Source: Saccharospirillum sp.
Lineage (GTDB): Bacteria > Pseudomonadota > Gammaproteobacteria > Pseudomonadales > Natronospirillaceae
Direction: 5' to 3'
DNA length: 64,000 bases
NCBI GenBank assembly: GCA_018402545.1
Contig: JAGYIL010000001.1
Span: 1,550,001 to 1,614,000, forward strand
Position numbers and translations under genes: made by a program. Of this stretch, positions 28,089-37,986 are shown piece by piece. Under the pieces are notes generated by a model. That model was not told the origin of the DNA. It worked only from the letters and a program-made list of their open reading frames with translations, and did no database searches. Numbering within the stretch: the stretch's first letter is position 1; each line of letters starts with the position of its first letter.

Positions 28089-29822
28089 ATGAACAATAAA
28101 AAGATGAAGTACCTATCGCTAGTTATGTCAGGTTCTTTCCTGATCGCAGCGCACACCCAAGCCGAAGACCAGTATCGTCAGGCGGCGGAGCGTTGGGTTG
28201 ATAACAACTTTCAGCGCTCTACGCTCAGCCGTGAAGAGCAGATTGCTGAACTTGAGTGGTTCATTAAGGCCGCAGAACCGTTCCGGGGCATGGAAATCAG
28301 TACCGTTGCGGAAGGGCTGACAACACACGAATATGAATCGAGCGTGTTGGCTGAAGCCTTTACCGAAATTACCGGTATTGAAGTCACGCACAACATCATC
28401 GGCGAAGGTGACGTTGTAAACACCATGCAAACGCAAATGCAGTCTGACCGGAGCATCTACGATGGCTTCGTGAACGACTCGGATGCGATTGGCACGCACC
28501 TGCGCTATGGTAAAACCATTGCCATTTCAGATGCGATCAACAATGAGTGGGCTGATTTTACCAACCCTGGCCTGGATCTGGATGACTTCATTGGCATTCA
28601 GTACACCACCGGCCCGGATGGCAAAATCTACCAGTTGCCAACGCAGCAGTTCGCCAACCTCTACTGGTTCCGTGCTGACTGGTTTGAGCGTGAGGACCTG
28701 AAAGCGGCGTTCCGCGATGAATATGGTTACGACCTGGGTGTACCCCTGAACTGGTCGGCCTATGAAGATATTGCTGAGTTCTTCACTGGTCGTGAAATCG
28801 ACGGCCAGACCGTTTATGGACACATGGATTATGGTCGTCGTGACCCGTCACTGGGCTGGCGCTTCCACGATTCCTGGTTCTCCATGGCCGGCATGGGTGA
28901 CCCGGGCCTGCCGTTCGGTAACCCGGTTGACGACTGGGGTATTCGGGTGAATGAAGAGGGCAACCCGGTCGGTGCGAGTGTCACCCGCGGTGGTGCAACT
29001 AACTCGCCTGCATCCGAGTACGCACTGCGCAAAATGGTTGACTGGCTGCGCGATTATGCGCCACCGGAAGCCCAGGGCATGACCTTTGGTGAAGCAGGTC
29101 CCGTACCAGCGCAGGGCAATATTGCCCAGCAAATATTCTGGTACACCGCCTTTACTGCTGACATGACCGATCCATCGCTGCCGGTCACAGAAGAAGATGG
29201 AACGCCCAAGTGGCGCATGGCACCGTCTCCGGTAGGCCCTTACTGGCAAGAAGGCATGAAAGTTGGCTATCAGGACGTGGGTTCCTGGACCTTCTTTAAT
29301 TCCACCCCGGAAGACCGTCGTACCGCTGCCTGGCTGTTTGCCCAGTTCACCGTATCTAAAACGGTGTCACTGGAAAAAACCATCCGCGGTCTGACACCCA
29401 TTCGTCGCTCTGATATCAATTCTGATGAAATGACCGAGCTGGCTCCCAAGCTGGGCGGTCTGGTTGAGTTCTATCGCAGCCCGAATGAAAGCATGTGGAC
29501 ACCGTCTGGTACCAACGTACCTGATTATCCGCGTCTTGCTCCGCTGTGGTGGCAGAACCTGGCACCCGCCGTCAGTGGTGAGATTTCTGCTCAGGAAGCG
29601 CTGGATAACCTGGCCGGTGCGATCGACAACACCATGAGCCGACTGGCCCGTGCCAATGTGTTTGAGCAGTATGCTCCGATCCTCAATGAAGAACGTGATG
29701 CCCAGTACTGGCTCGATCAGCCGGGTGCACCCAAGCCCCGTCTGGAAAACGAGAAGCCTCAAGGCCGGACCCAGCCATACGACGAAATGATGGCTGAGTG
29801 GATGGCTGCTGGCACGTTGTAA
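28089..29822 (+). CDS. glpV: Glycerol-binding protein GlpV
   Basis: 577-residue periplasmic solute-binding protein. Signal peptide from Met 28089 ('MKYLSLVMSGSFLIAAHTQA'). Seen: 'GLTTHEYESSVLAEAF', 'NDSDAIGTHLRYGK' and '[18 protein letters not shown]', shared with the paralogue at 30162. The start is uncertain: ATG 28044 has a stronger ribosome site (aggaaagg) but would add 15 polar residues before the signal peptide. The unusual length for a sugar-type binding protein fits rhizobial GlpV. Followed by a strong hairpin and a terminator. Confidence 0.9.
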   Translation: MNNKKMKYLSLVMSGSFLIAAHTQAEDQYRQAAERWVDNNFQRSTLSREEQIAELEWFIKAAEPFRGMEISTVAEGLTTHEYESSVLAEAFTEITGIEVTHNIIGEGDVVNTMQTQMQSDRSIYDGFVNDSDAIGTHLRYGKTIAISDAINNEWADFTNPGLDLDDFIGIQYTTGPDGKIYQLPTQQFANLYWFRADWFEREDLKAAFRDEYGYDLGVPLNWSAYEDIAEFFTGREIDGQTVYGHMDYGRRDPSLGWRFHDSWFSMAGMGDPGLPFGNPVDDWGIRVNEEGNPVGASVTRGGATNSPASEYALRKMVDWLRDYAPPEAQGMTFGEAGPVPAQGNIAQQIFWYTAFTADMTDPSLPVTEEDGTPKWRMAPSPVGPYWQEGMKVGYQDVGSWTFFNSTPEDRRTAAWLFAQFTVSKTVSLEKTIRGLTPIRRSDINSDEMTELAPKLGGLVEFYRSPNESMWTPSGTNVPDYPRLAPLWWQNLAPAVSGEISAQEALDNLAGAIDNTMSRLARANVFEQYAPILNEERDAQYWLDQPGAPKPRLENEKPQGRTQPYDEMMAEWMAAGTL

Positions 29823-29828
29823 CGGACT

Positions 29829-29857
29829 GGGGTTTGCTCGCCGTTTGAGCAAACCCC
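29829..29857 (+). other. Hairpin just after glpV
   Basis: Perfect 11-base stem ggggtttgctc / gagcaaacccc with a 7-base loop, starting 7 bases after the stop. No T-run, so it probably protects the mRNA 3' end of the abundant binding-protein message. Confidence 0.65.
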
Positions 29858-29901
29858 GGATGTAAAATTGTCAGACAGATCAACTAGACATGAAAGCAAA
29901 G

Positions 29902-29967
29902 ACAAATGAGGCGGCCGGACTATTCACCCGGCCAGGGATTTCTGCCTGAAATCCCCGCCTCATTTGT
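29902..29967. repeat. Three-way-junction inverted repeat
   Basis: Outer stem acaaatgaggcg (29902-29913) with cgcctcatttgt (29956-29967). Inside are hairpin ggccgg..ccggcc (29913-29933) and hairpin gggatttc-tgcct-gaaatccc (29935-29955). Nearly every base is paired. No T-run directly follows. Unlike the 53-base-core element in sequence, but similar in architecture. Confidence 0.75.
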
Positions 29968-29988
29968 ACCCACGAGTGCTGAGTCCTT

Positions 29989-30012
29989 GGGCTGGTTTCC
30001 AGCCCCTTTTTC
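29989..30012 (+). terminator. Intrinsic terminator of the glpSTPQUV operon
   Basis: Stem gggctgg / ccagccc (29989-29995 with 29999-30005), loop ttt, then T6. Separates the transporter operon from the binding protein-chemoreceptor pair; the following 150 bases before 30162 should hold that pair's promoter, but no clear box was found. Confidence 0.85.
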
Positions 30013-30161
30013 GATAACACCAGGTAGCCCCGTGTTGATCGAAATAATTATGGAAGCGCAAGTCTCAGGGAGCCTTAACCTAAGCCCATAATAAACAATA
30101 AAAACCTGCATCACCGTGCTAACAATGCGGTGCCAGCGGGTACACAGTGAAGGTTATTCCC

Positions 30162-31889
30162 ATGTTCAATTCCCATTCCTTTTTTCGGGCGGCCGTCCTG
30201 ATGATGTGCTGTGCCTGCCAGATAACCCTGGCCGATGTTCTGGATAACTGGATAGACCAGGAATTCACCCCCTCCACCCTGACCCGGGAGCAACAGCGGA
30301 CCGAACTTGACTGGTTCAGGTCTGCAGCCGAACCGCTACAGGGAATCACCATAAACGTATTGAGTGAAGGCATTGCGACGCATGAGTATGAGTCGGAGGT
30401 TTTGGCCCGAGCGTTTTCAGAGATCACCGGTATAACGGTTAATCATGTCATCGCCCGTGAAGATCAGGTTATTCACCAGCTCTGGTTGCAAATGATATCC
30501 GGGGCCAATGAGTTTGATTTGTTCGCCAACGACTCCGATTCGATCGGAACGCATTTCAGATCTGGAAAAATTCTGTCACTCAGTGATTTTATGGCCAATG
30601 AGGGAGAGGCAGTGACCCTGCCGACACTGGATATCGAAGACTTTATTGGCCTCGATTTCGTGCGTGGCGCTGATGGGGAAATCTATCAGTTACCGACCCA
30701 GCAATTCGCCAACCTTTACTGGTTCCGCTACGACTGGTTCGAACGCCCCGACTTGCAAGCCCGTTTCGCTGAGCGGTATGGCTATGACCTTGGTGTGCCT
30801 GTTAACTGGTCGGCCTATGAAGACATCGCCGAGTTCTTCACCGACGACGTCGGACAACTCGATGGGCAGCGTGTGTATGGCCATTCAGACTACGGAAAGC
30901 GGGACCCATCACTTGGTTGGCGTTTTACCGATGCCTGGTTTTCCATGGCGGGTGCTGGCGATCCGGGTCTGCCCAATGGATTGCCTGTCGATGAGTGGGG
31001 CATACGGGTGGAGGACTGCCGTCCGGTAGGCTCACACGTTGCGCGCGGAGGTGCGACCAATGCCCCGGCCTCGGTCTACGCGCTGACTACTTACGTTGAC
31101 TGGCTTAAGCGGTTCGCACCCCCGGAGGCACAGAACCTGACCTTTGAACAGGCCGGCTCATTGCCAGCCAATGGTAACATTGCCCAGCAGATATTCTGGT
31201 ACACCACCTTTACCCATGATCTGTTGCAGCCCGGTCTGCCGGTTACCCACGCGGACGGTACGCCCAAGTGGCGCATGGCCCCGTCGCCACACGGTGCCTA
31301 CTGGGAAGAGGGGATGAAACTGGGCTATCAGGACGTGGGCGCCTGGACAATTCCCCGCTTCATGAGCCTTGAGCGCCAGCAAGCGGCCTGGTTGTATGCT
31401 CAGTTTACTGTCTCGAAAACCGTCTCCCTGAAAAAGACGCTGACCGGTTTGACCCCGATTCGGGACTCGGACCTGGCTTCCGGGGCGATGACCGAGATGG
31501 CCCCCAGGCTTGGCGGTCTGGTGGAGTTTTATCGCAGCCCGGCCCGGGCGTTCTGGACTCCGACCGGCAACAACGTCCCGGATTATCCAAGGTTATCCGA
31601 GCGCTGGTGGCCCAATATTGCTGACGCTGTATCTGGTATCAAAACCCCGCAGGAAGCGCTCGACCAGCTTGCCACTGAGCAAGACCGGGTAATGTCGACG
31701 ATGCAGCGCACGGTACAGACCGATGTATGTCGTCCGCACATAGAGCGACTCGCCGATGCTGAAGGCGCAGATTATTGGCTGTCTCAACCGGGCGCACCCA
31801 AAGCAGTACTGGCCAACGAAAAACCGCCGGGCCAGACCATCCGCTACGACGATTTACTGGAAGCCTGGAATGCCGGGCGCGCTCGTTGA
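30162..31889 (+). CDS. GlpV-like periplasmic binding protein, second copy
   Basis: 575 residues with a signal peptide ('[18 protein letters not shown]'). Clear paralogue of GlpV along the whole length: both share '[15 protein letters not shown]', '[13 protein letters not shown]', 'RDPSLGWRF' and '[11 protein letters not shown]', and by eye about two thirds of core residues agree. It has no permease or ATPase of its own. The next gene, 17 bases downstream, is a chemoreceptor. Most likely it loads glycerol or a related polyol and presents it to that receptor. Start ATG 30162 (GAAGG upstream) preferred over GTG 30147. Confidence 0.88.
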   Translation: MFNSHSFFRAAVLMMCCACQITLADVLDNWIDQEFTPSTLTREQQRTELDWFRSAAEPLQGITINVLSEGIATHEYESEVLARAFSEITGITVNHVIAREDQVIHQLWLQMISGANEFDLFANDSDSIGTHFRSGKILSLSDFMANEGEAVTLPTLDIEDFIGLDFVRGADGEIYQLPTQQFANLYWFRYDWFERPDLQARFAERYGYDLGVPVNWSAYEDIAEFFTDDVGQLDGQRVYGHSDYGKRDPSLGWRFTDAWFSMAGAGDPGLPNGLPVDEWGIRVEDCRPVGSHVARGGATNAPASVYALTTYVDWLKRFAPPEAQNLTFEQAGSLPANGNIAQQIFWYTTFTHDLLQPGLPVTHADGTPKWRMAPSPHGAYWEEGMKLGYQDVGAWTIPRFMSLERQQAAWLYAQFTVSKTVSLKKTLTGLTPIRDSDLASGAMTEMAPRLGGLVEFYRSPARAFWTPTGNNVPDYPRLSERWWPNIADAVSGIKTPQEALDQLATEQDRVMSTMQRTVQTDVCRPHIERLADAEGADYWLSQPGAPKAVLANEKPPGQTIRYDDLLEAWNAGRAR

Positions 31890-31906
31890 GCGTGGGAGGT
31901 GGGGAT

Positions 31907-33955
31907 ATGAACACTAAGTCATGGGCCAGGCTGTTAAGTGGGATTGGCGTGCGTCTCAGTGCATTGATTATGCTGGTGGCGCTCGTTATTTCCGGGGTAT
32001 TTGGCTATGTGCAATTGGGCATGAGCCAGTCGCAAACTGACTATCAGCGCCTGGTCGTCGACATCAGGCTCGGTAATGAACAACTGGAAACGCTCAGAAC
32101 CAATTACCTGAGAACCTCGGCATTGTCGACAACCTTGCTGTCTGCCGGGACCCTGGAGGAGGTCGACCGCTATGAGCAGGAGTTGACCGGTTTGTCAGGG
32201 CGTTTTGCTGACATGACGGATCAGCTGCAATCACTGTTCCCTCAAGCCGGCACGGTGATCGAGCCGTTGCGTGCCTCCCGGCGTCAACTGGATGAATCGG
32301 TGGCGTTGATCGTTCAGCTGCAGCGTCGGGTTTTGCAAACCCGAATGCAAAGGGAGCAGGGGCTGGCGGCGTTTCGCGATGAAGTGGCCGGGCAAAGCAA
32401 GGCGTTATCCGATCTGATTCAACTGATCAACATGACGCCCAATGATTACCCGGCCGTTATCGAAGCGCAGCGGGTGCAACAAATGCTGCTGGCGCTGGAG
32501 CTGGAAATCATCAGTTATCTGGCGACGTCGGATATCGGTTTACTGCAACGGCAACGCATGGTGATTGAAGACACCATTCAAAATGTGGGTGCCACCTTTG
32601 ATATTGTTGTTCGAATGGAAGGTGACCCCTTTACCCGGGAGGATTTTGAATCTCTCAATGCTGGTTTCGATGGCCTGGTGACTAATCATATTGAGCAGCC
32701 AGATCTGCTGGGTCGCCATGATGATTACTTGCAATTGCAGTCGAACGCGCTTGCGACCGTCAGGGAAGTGGAGGCGAGTGTTACCGGTTTTGGCGAGAGT
32801 GTAGAAACCATTCAACGCCGGGTGGAGGATATCATTGTAGCGAGTCAGGCCAGAGCACAGCGCATCAGTGACCAGGTTCGGAGCGCCATGCTGGCGGCCC
32901 TGTTGGTGGTGGTTGTCAGCTGCGGCGGATTACTGTGGATGACCCGGGTGCTCGTTATTCGGCCCGTGCAACAGATCACCGGTCGGGTGATCGATATCGC
33001 ACAGGGAGATGGCGACCTGACGCGAAGGCTGGATGTACAACGCAGCGATGAACTCGGCACACTGGCAGGGTATTTCAACGATTTCATTGGCAAGATAGAA
33101 CATCTGGTCATTGAAATTCGGAACACCGGGGTATCACTGGGTGAGCGCAGTCAAGACCTGAATCAATCGGCGCACACCACACGCGCCAGCAGCAAACTGC
33201 AACTGGAGCAGATGCATCAGCTGACGGATACAATCCAGACCTTGTTGCAGTCTGTGGATGAAGTGTCCGCACAGGCCGCCCGGTCGGTTCGCCAGACTGA
33301 CTCGGCCAAACTCACCGGGCAGCAGACCTCGGCAACCGTTGCCGAGTCGATCGCCCGGTTTGAGCAACTGGCAGGTGACATGGTGAAAGGCACCGAGCTG
33401 GTTACTGCTCTGGCCACCGACATCGAACAGATTGATGCCATTCTCGACGTCATCAACAACATTGCCGAGCAAACCAACCTGCTGGCATTGAATGCGGCCA
33501 TTGAGGCAGCCAGAGCGGGAGAGCATGGCCGTGGCTTTGCGGTAGTCGCCGACGAAGTACGGTCGCTGGCGTCACGTACTCAGCAGAGCACGGCTAGTAT
33601 TCAGGGGGTTGTTGAACGCGTTCAGTCTGGGTCGGAGCGGGCCGTTGCATTTATGAAGGCCAGTCAAAGCAAGGGTGAGCAGGCGGTAGACAGTGCCCGT
33701 CATGCTCGCGAGCAATTGTCATTGATGGTCAGTGCCATAGAGCAGGTCGAACAGATGAGCCGGTCGATTGGTTCAGCGGCAGAGACTCAGCATCAGCTGG
33801 GCGTTCAGGTATCGGGTCGGGCGGCATCGGTGGCACAAAGCAGCGAGCTAACACTCGACGAGGCAGCCCGTAGCGAAGCGTTGTGCGATGCCGTTGATCA
33901 GTTGAGTCGCGACTTAAACGAGCGGGTAGAGTTGTTTAAAGTGAACCCGGTTTAA
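31907..33955 (+). CDS. Methyl-accepting chemotaxis protein
   Basis: 682 residues. TM1 about 14-36, a large helical periplasmic domain of about 290 residues with heptad pattern (helical-bundle type, long enough for indirect sensing through a binding protein), and TM2 about 327-348 ('[14 protein letters not shown]'). Then HAMP and a cytoplasmic signalling coiled coil with the hairpin tip '[20 protein letters not shown]' near 520. Start at 31907 after GGGAGGTGGGG. No C-terminal NWETF-type pentapeptide. Operon with the GlpV-like protein. Followed by a strong terminator. Confidence 0.93.
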   Translation: MNTKSWARLLSGIGVRLSALIMLVALVISGVFGYVQLGMSQSQTDYQRLVVDIRLGNEQLETLRTNYLRTSALSTTLLSAGTLEEVDRYEQELTGLSGRFADMTDQLQSLFPQAGTVIEPLRASRRQLDESVALIVQLQRRVLQTRMQREQGLAAFRDEVAGQSKALSDLIQLINMTPNDYPAVIEAQRVQQMLLALELEIISYLATSDIGLLQRQRMVIEDTIQNVGATFDIVVRMEGDPFTREDFESLNAGFDGLVTNHIEQPDLLGRHDDYLQLQSNALATVREVEASVTGFGESVETIQRRVEDIIVASQARAQRISDQVRSAMLAALLVVVVSCGGLLWMTRVLVIRPVQQITGRVIDIAQGDGDLTRRLDVQRSDELGTLAGYFNDFIGKIEHLVIEIRNTGVSLGERSQDLNQSAHTTRASSKLQLEQMHQLTDTIQTLLQSVDEVSAQAARSVRQTDSAKLTGQQTSATVAESIARFEQLAGDMVKGTELVTALATDIEQIDAILDVINNIAEQTNLLALNAAIEAARAGEHGRGFAVVADEVRSLASRTQQSTASIQGVVERVQSGSERAVAFMKASQSKGEQAVDSARHAREQLSLMVSAIEQVEQMSRSIGSAAETQHQLGVQVSGRAASVAQSSELTLDEAARSEALCDAVDQLSRDLNERVELFKVNPV

Positions 33956-33968
33956 CAGGCGTTAGGTT

Positions 33969-33992
33969 GGGGGCAATATAGCCCCCTTTTTT
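33969..33992 (+). terminator. Terminator after chemoreceptor gene
   Basis: Stem gggggc / gccccc (33969-33974 with 33981-33986), loop aatata, then T6. Lies between convergent genes; the convergent nucleoside hydrolase stop is at its right edge. Confidence 0.9.
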
Positions 33993-34938
33993 ATTGAGCC
34001 GACAATGTGCGTTCAAATAATGAAAGTACCCGAACGTCGTCAACCTCAATGGCCACCTTCACCAAAGGCCGGTTTTCCCAGCCTTCCGTTGGAAAGGTAC
34101 GCCCCTCGGGTGCCATCATGGTCTGGCCGATGGCCAGACCATCGGTCGCCACACGAACGGCACCATGGCGGCAGCCGAACAGAGAGGGGTCCAGCACATA
34201 GGCGATGGTAGCGGCGTCGTGGAAATAACAGCCGTCGATACCCATGGCTTCACGGTAAAAGTCGAAATAATGTTGTGCCGCCTTGTTCAAAAACCCGCCC
34301 TGTTCCGGATTTGCAGCCTCGATGCGCTCTAGTACCCCCGCTTTGAGCAGTACCTGATGGGTCACATCCAGGCCGATCATGGTGACTGGCCAGTCGGCTC
34401 CGAAAACGGCGTCGCCGGCGTGCGGGTCGTTGATCAGGTTGGCTTCAGCCACCGGACTGACGTTACCGGTTTCGTGCACAGCGCCACCCATTAACACGAC
34501 TTCCTTTACCTTACCGGCTATGTCCGGATCCAGTTCCAGCGCCAGTGCCAGATTGGTCAGCGGCCCCAATGCAACCAGGGTGACTTCGCCCGGGTTGGCA
34601 TTGACGGTGTCGACAATAAAATGCGGGGCACTGCGTATATCACGTTCACAGGTCGCTTCCGGCCACCCTATGTTGCCAAAGCCGTCCTGCCCGTGCACGT
34701 AGTCGGCATGTTGGCGCGGTTCCATCATCAGCGGTGTGTCGGCCCCCTTGGCGACCGGGACGGGTTTGCCCGCCCACTGGCTCAACGTTAGTGCATTCAA
34801 GGTGGCCCGTTCGGCACTGACATTGCCAAATACTGTGGTCAGACCCAGTACCTCGATGTCCGCGGCACCAAAGGCGAACAGGATGGCCATCGCATCGTCG
34901 ATGCCCGGGTCTGTGTCGATGATGATCTTGTGCGTCAT
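33991..34938 (-). CDS. Nucleoside hydrolase (inosine/uridine-preferring family)
   Basis: 315 residues. Hydrolyses ribonucleosides to base and ribose. Seen: the Ca-binding aspartate cluster 'IIIDTDPGIDDAMAIL' at the N-terminus, 'VALGPLTNLALALE', 'VLMGGAVHETGN' and, near the C-terminus, 'FHDAATIAYVLDPSLF' with the conserved Asp. Related to RihA/RihB. The ATG overlaps the ribokinase stop by 4 bases, so released ribose is phosphorylated by the product of the upstream gene. Confidence 0.93.
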   Translation of the reverse strand: MTHKIIIDTDPGIDDAMAILFAFGAADIEVLGLTTVFGNVSAERATLNALTLSQWAGKPVPVAKGADTPLMMEPRQHADYVHGQDGFGNIGWPEATCERDIRSAPHFIVDTVNANPGEVTLVALGPLTNLALALELDPDIAGKVKEVVLMGGAVHETGNVSPVAEANLINDPHAGDAVFGADWPVTMIGLDVTHQVLLKAGVLERIEAANPEQGGFLNKAAQHYFDFYREAMGIDGCYFHDAATIAYVLDPSLFGCRHGAVRVATDGLAIGQTMMAPEGRTFPTEGWENRPLVKVAIEVDDVRVLSLFERTLSAQ

Positions 34939-35855
34939 GCCGGGTCTCCGCTTGTGGGTTGGTGTGCAGCTTTGCTAATAAAGGCTTGGGTTTCTTCCAG
35001 CGTGGGGATGGAAGAGGAAGCGCCGAGGCGGGTTACACAGATCGCAGCAGCGGCCGACCCCAAGGCCATGGCCTGTGCCGGGCTATTGCCTGTAGCCAGC
35101 GCCGACAAGGCATAACCAATAAAGGTGTCACCGGCAGCGGTGGTATCGAGCGCCTCGACAGGGTGTGCGGCAACGCTTTCTCTATGAGTCTGGTGCAAAT
35201 ACACCACACCCGCTTTGCCGAGCGTCAGCAGGGTATGTAATTGCGGGTAAGTGTTGACCAGGGCCTGCTCTGCATCTGCAACGGTCCGGGTTTCGGTCAG
35301 GTCCATCGCTTCAACTTCATTAACGATCAGCCAGTCGATCTGGCTCAGCAGTGGCCTGACCCGGTTTACATCCATAGGGGCCGGATTGAAGGCAATGGTC
35401 AGCCCCTGTTGGCGCGCCTGCATAATGGCTGCCTCGAGGCCATTGGTTTCATTCTGCATCAGCAACCAGTCGCCGCGTTGGCCGTTGGCCAGTGCCTGCT
35501 CCAGTTGCACTTCGGTCAGCCGGTGGTTGGCGCCCGGGTACAGAATGATGGCGTTTTCGGCGGCTTTGGTCAGCTGAATGATGGCATGGCCACTGGCCTC
35601 GGGCAGCAGAACGACCTGGTCGGTATTCACCCCGGCCTCCTGCAGCTGTGTCAGTGCCCAGTCATCCTGCTGTCCCAGAGCGCCAATGTGCCGCACGTCG
35701 GCGCCGGCACGAGCCAGCGCAATGGACTGGTTGGCACCCTTGCCACCCAGAACGGTCTGGTAATCGGTTGAACCCAGGGTTTCTCCCGGGCGCACAAAGT
35801 GGTCGACCTGATACAGATGGTCAATATTAATGGAACCGAGGTTGTAGAGGGTCAT
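34935..35855 (-). CDS. rbsK: Ribokinase (PfkB family)
   Basis: 306 residues. Phosphorylates D-ribose. Seen: 'GSINIDHLYQVDHFVRPGET' at the N-terminus, 'GGKGANQSIALARAGADV', and the catalytic 'DTTAAGDTFIGYA' near residue 250. First gene of a two-gene nucleoside-salvage operon with the nucleoside hydrolase. Single Asp-Thr-Ala-Gly-Asp type catalytic site intact. No rbs transporter genes are near. Confidence 0.92.
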   Translation of the reverse strand: MTLYNLGSINIDHLYQVDHFVRPGETLGSTDYQTVLGGKGANQSIALARAGADVRHIGALGQQDDWALTQLQEAGVNTDQVVLLPEASGHAIIQLTKAAENAIILYPGANHRLTEVQLEQALANGQRGDWLLMQNETNGLEAAIMQARQQGLTIAFNPAPMDVNRVRPLLSQIDWLIVNEVEAMDLTETRTVADAEQALVNTYPQLHTLLTLGKAGVVYLHQTHRESVAAHPVEALDTTAAGDTFIGYALSALATGNSPAQAMALGSAAAAICVTRLGASSSIPTLEETQAFISKAAHQPTSGDPA

Positions 35856-36017
35856 ATAGGCATTCCGGCCGTCTGAAAAAGGGAGAGTTGGGCACCACCG
35901 TGAATCAATAGTATGGCAGTGGTTTAGCTAGACTGTGAAGTTCGCTAAGATTAGGTAATGAACATTAAACCAATCGGTCAGGTTTTTAAACCGCCAGGCC
36001 GACTACAGGAGTCTGTT

Positions 36018-36434
36018 ATGGCCTACGATCCGAACAACATCTTCGCCAAAATGCTGCGCGACGAAATTCCCTGCATTAAGGTCTATGAGGACGACTTCAC
36101 CCTGGCGTTTATGGATATCATGCCACAGACCGATGGCCATACCCTGGTGATTCCAAAAGAGCCGGCCGAGACCTTGATGGACTTGTCCGATGAAGCGGCA
36201 GCTCACTGGATACAGAGTACCAAGAAAGTCGCCGCTGCGGTAAAAGCGGGGCTGGAAGCTCAGGGTGTGGTGTTGTTTCAGTTGAATGGCAAGGGGGCGG
36301 GGCAAACCGTTCCTCATGTTCACTGCCACGTTATCCCGGGCTCCATCGCCGACCTGCGCCAGCCTCACGCCACCAAAGAAGCCGATATGGAGCACTTGAA
36401 GTCGCTGGCTGAAAAGATCAGGGCGGCGTTGTAG
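36018..36434 (+). CDS. HIT family nucleotide-binding protein
   Basis: 138 residues from ATG 36018 (AGGAG 6 bases upstream). Seen: 'FAKMLRDEIPCIKVYEDDFT', 'DIMPQTDGHTLVIPKEPAE' and the histidine triad 'HVHCHVIPG'. HIT proteins hydrolyse adenosine phosphoramidates or related nucleotides; the precise substrate is unknown. Single gene, convergent with the MATE gene. Confidence 0.92.
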   Translation: MAYDPNNIFAKMLRDEIPCIKVYEDDFTLAFMDIMPQTDGHTLVIPKEPAETLMDLSDEAAAHWIQSTKKVAAAVKAGLEAQGVVLFQLNGKGAGQTVPHVHCHVIPGSIADLRQPHATKEADMEHLKSLAEKIRAAL

Positions 36435-36447
36435 CACCGTTCAATGA

Positions 36448-37818
36448 TCAGGCCGGAACCGTCAGGGTTTCCGGCTCATCAGCCAGATTGGTCAGCCAGT
36501 AGCGGCGGCGCACGCGCCAGTAGACGCCTGCCGCTTTGACGACCTCTTCACTTAACACCAGAGCGTATACCCAGATAAAGGGCAGTTCCCAGATAAAGGC
36601 CGCTGTCCAGGTTAATGGCAGGCCAATCAGCCAAAGCGCCACCATGTCCATGCCCAGACAAAACTTGCTGTCGCCTCCGGCGCGCAGAATGCCCTGAATG
36701 GCGGTCATGTTGAACACCTTGATCCAGAAAGCGAGGCACATGATGACCATGGCCCATTGAGTTTGGCGAAGGGTTTCGCCGTCCTGGGTGGCCAGTGTTG
36801 CCAGTAAAACCGGCGAGCCGATCAGCAGCAATATACCCACCATCAGCGAGCCCAGTGGTGCCATCCACATAAAGCGGTTGGCCAGCCATTGCGCTTCGTC
36901 GAACTGGCCGCGCCCGAGACGTTGACCAATCATGATGCCGCAAGCGTTGACCAGGCCAAAGAACAGCGAGTGATACATGCCCTCAATGGGTGCCAGCAGG
37001 CTCATGACGGCCAGCGGTACAGTGCCCATGCGACCGGCGATCAGGGTGTAACCCAGGGAACCGACTGACCAGAGGGTAAAATTCAACACCAGAGGCCAGG
37101 TCAGAGTGAAGAACCGCCTGGGCAGGGTGGAGTGGCGCAGCCCCATAAAGGCGCTGACCGACAGATGCAGGGTTCGGGTGCGTTGCACGTCAATGGTCAT
37201 CCAGCCAATCTGAAATACGCGTGCCAGTACCGTCGCAACCGCTGCGCCGGTGACACCCAGGGCAGGCACGCCCAGGCCACCGTTGATAAACCAGTAATTC
37301 ATGACGATGTTCAGCACGATGGCCACGATCGCGTACTTCAGCGGCCAGCCGGTGCGGCCGATGGCGCGCATTGCCGATTCGTAAACGATGATGCCCTGAG
37401 TGGTGAATAAGGTCAGGCCGAGCAAAGCCATGTAGGGAGTGCCCAGCTGGATGACCGCAGGGTCCTGTGTTCCCAGGCGCACCAGAAACTCGGCGTTTAG
37501 AATCACCAGCAGGGTAAAGGGCAGCATGATCAGGGCGCCAACACACTGCGACAGTGCCAGCGTTTGCCGGACTTTTTCATGGCGACCGGCGCCAAAATAC
37601 TGGGCACAGAGAATGCTGCACCCAGTTCCCAGCGCGGCCATGATCAGAATCAGTACAAAATTCAGCTTGGCCGCCAGACCGACTGCCGCTACCGCCTCAC
37701 TGCCCAGATGCCCGACCATCAGCACGTCAGCCATGGCCAGTGCGGAAACCAGGGCTGACTGAAATGCGACCGGCAAAGCCAGTGCAAAAACCTGTTGCCA
37801 GAATGCCCGATAGCTCAT
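36448..37818 (-). CDS. MATE family multidrug efflux protein
   Basis: 456 residues, twelve predicted membrane helices. Seen: the two MATE halves with 'ALPVAFQSALVSALAMADVL', 'VAAVGLAAKLNFVLILIMAALG' (start), 'ALGVTGAAVATVLARV' in the first half and 'EGMYHSLFFGLVNACGIMIGQ' in the second. Exports cationic compounds by Na+ or H+ antiport in known family members. Divergent from an AraC-type regulator at 37987, which may control it. The C-terminal 20 residues are hydrophilic. Confidence 0.92.
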   Translation of the reverse strand: MSYRAFWQQVFALALPVAFQSALVSALAMADVLMVGHLGSEAVAAVGLAAKLNFVLILIMAALGTGCSILCAQYFGAGRHEKVRQTLALSQCVGALIMLPFTLLVILNAEFLVRLGTQDPAVIQLGTPYMALLGLTLFTTQGIIVYESAMRAIGRTGWPLKYAIVAIVLNIVMNYWFINGGLGVPALGVTGAAVATVLARVFQIGWMTIDVQRTRTLHLSVSAFMGLRHSTLPRRFFTLTWPLVLNFTLWSVGSLGYTLIAGRMGTVPLAVMSLLAPIEGMYHSLFFGLVNACGIMIGQRLGRGQFDEAQWLANRFMWMAPLGSLMVGILLLIGSPVLLATLATQDGETLRQTQWAMVIMCLAFWIKVFNMTAIQGILRAGGDSKFCLGMDMVALWLIGLPLTWTAAFIWELPFIWVYALVLSEEVVKAAGVYWRVRRRYWLTNLADEPETLTVPA

Positions 37819-37986
37819 CGATTCTCCGTGTACACACCAACAAGTGCGTCAGGTTGATACTGTGAAAAAGAATGTTCCGATCGAGTAGTGACTGTATAAC
37901 AGCGTATGAGGTTGTTCAGGAATCGATGGAATAGGCTTGTATTGAGCTATATTCTAGGGCCAGGTAACCCTGGGGGCTATGTGCAG

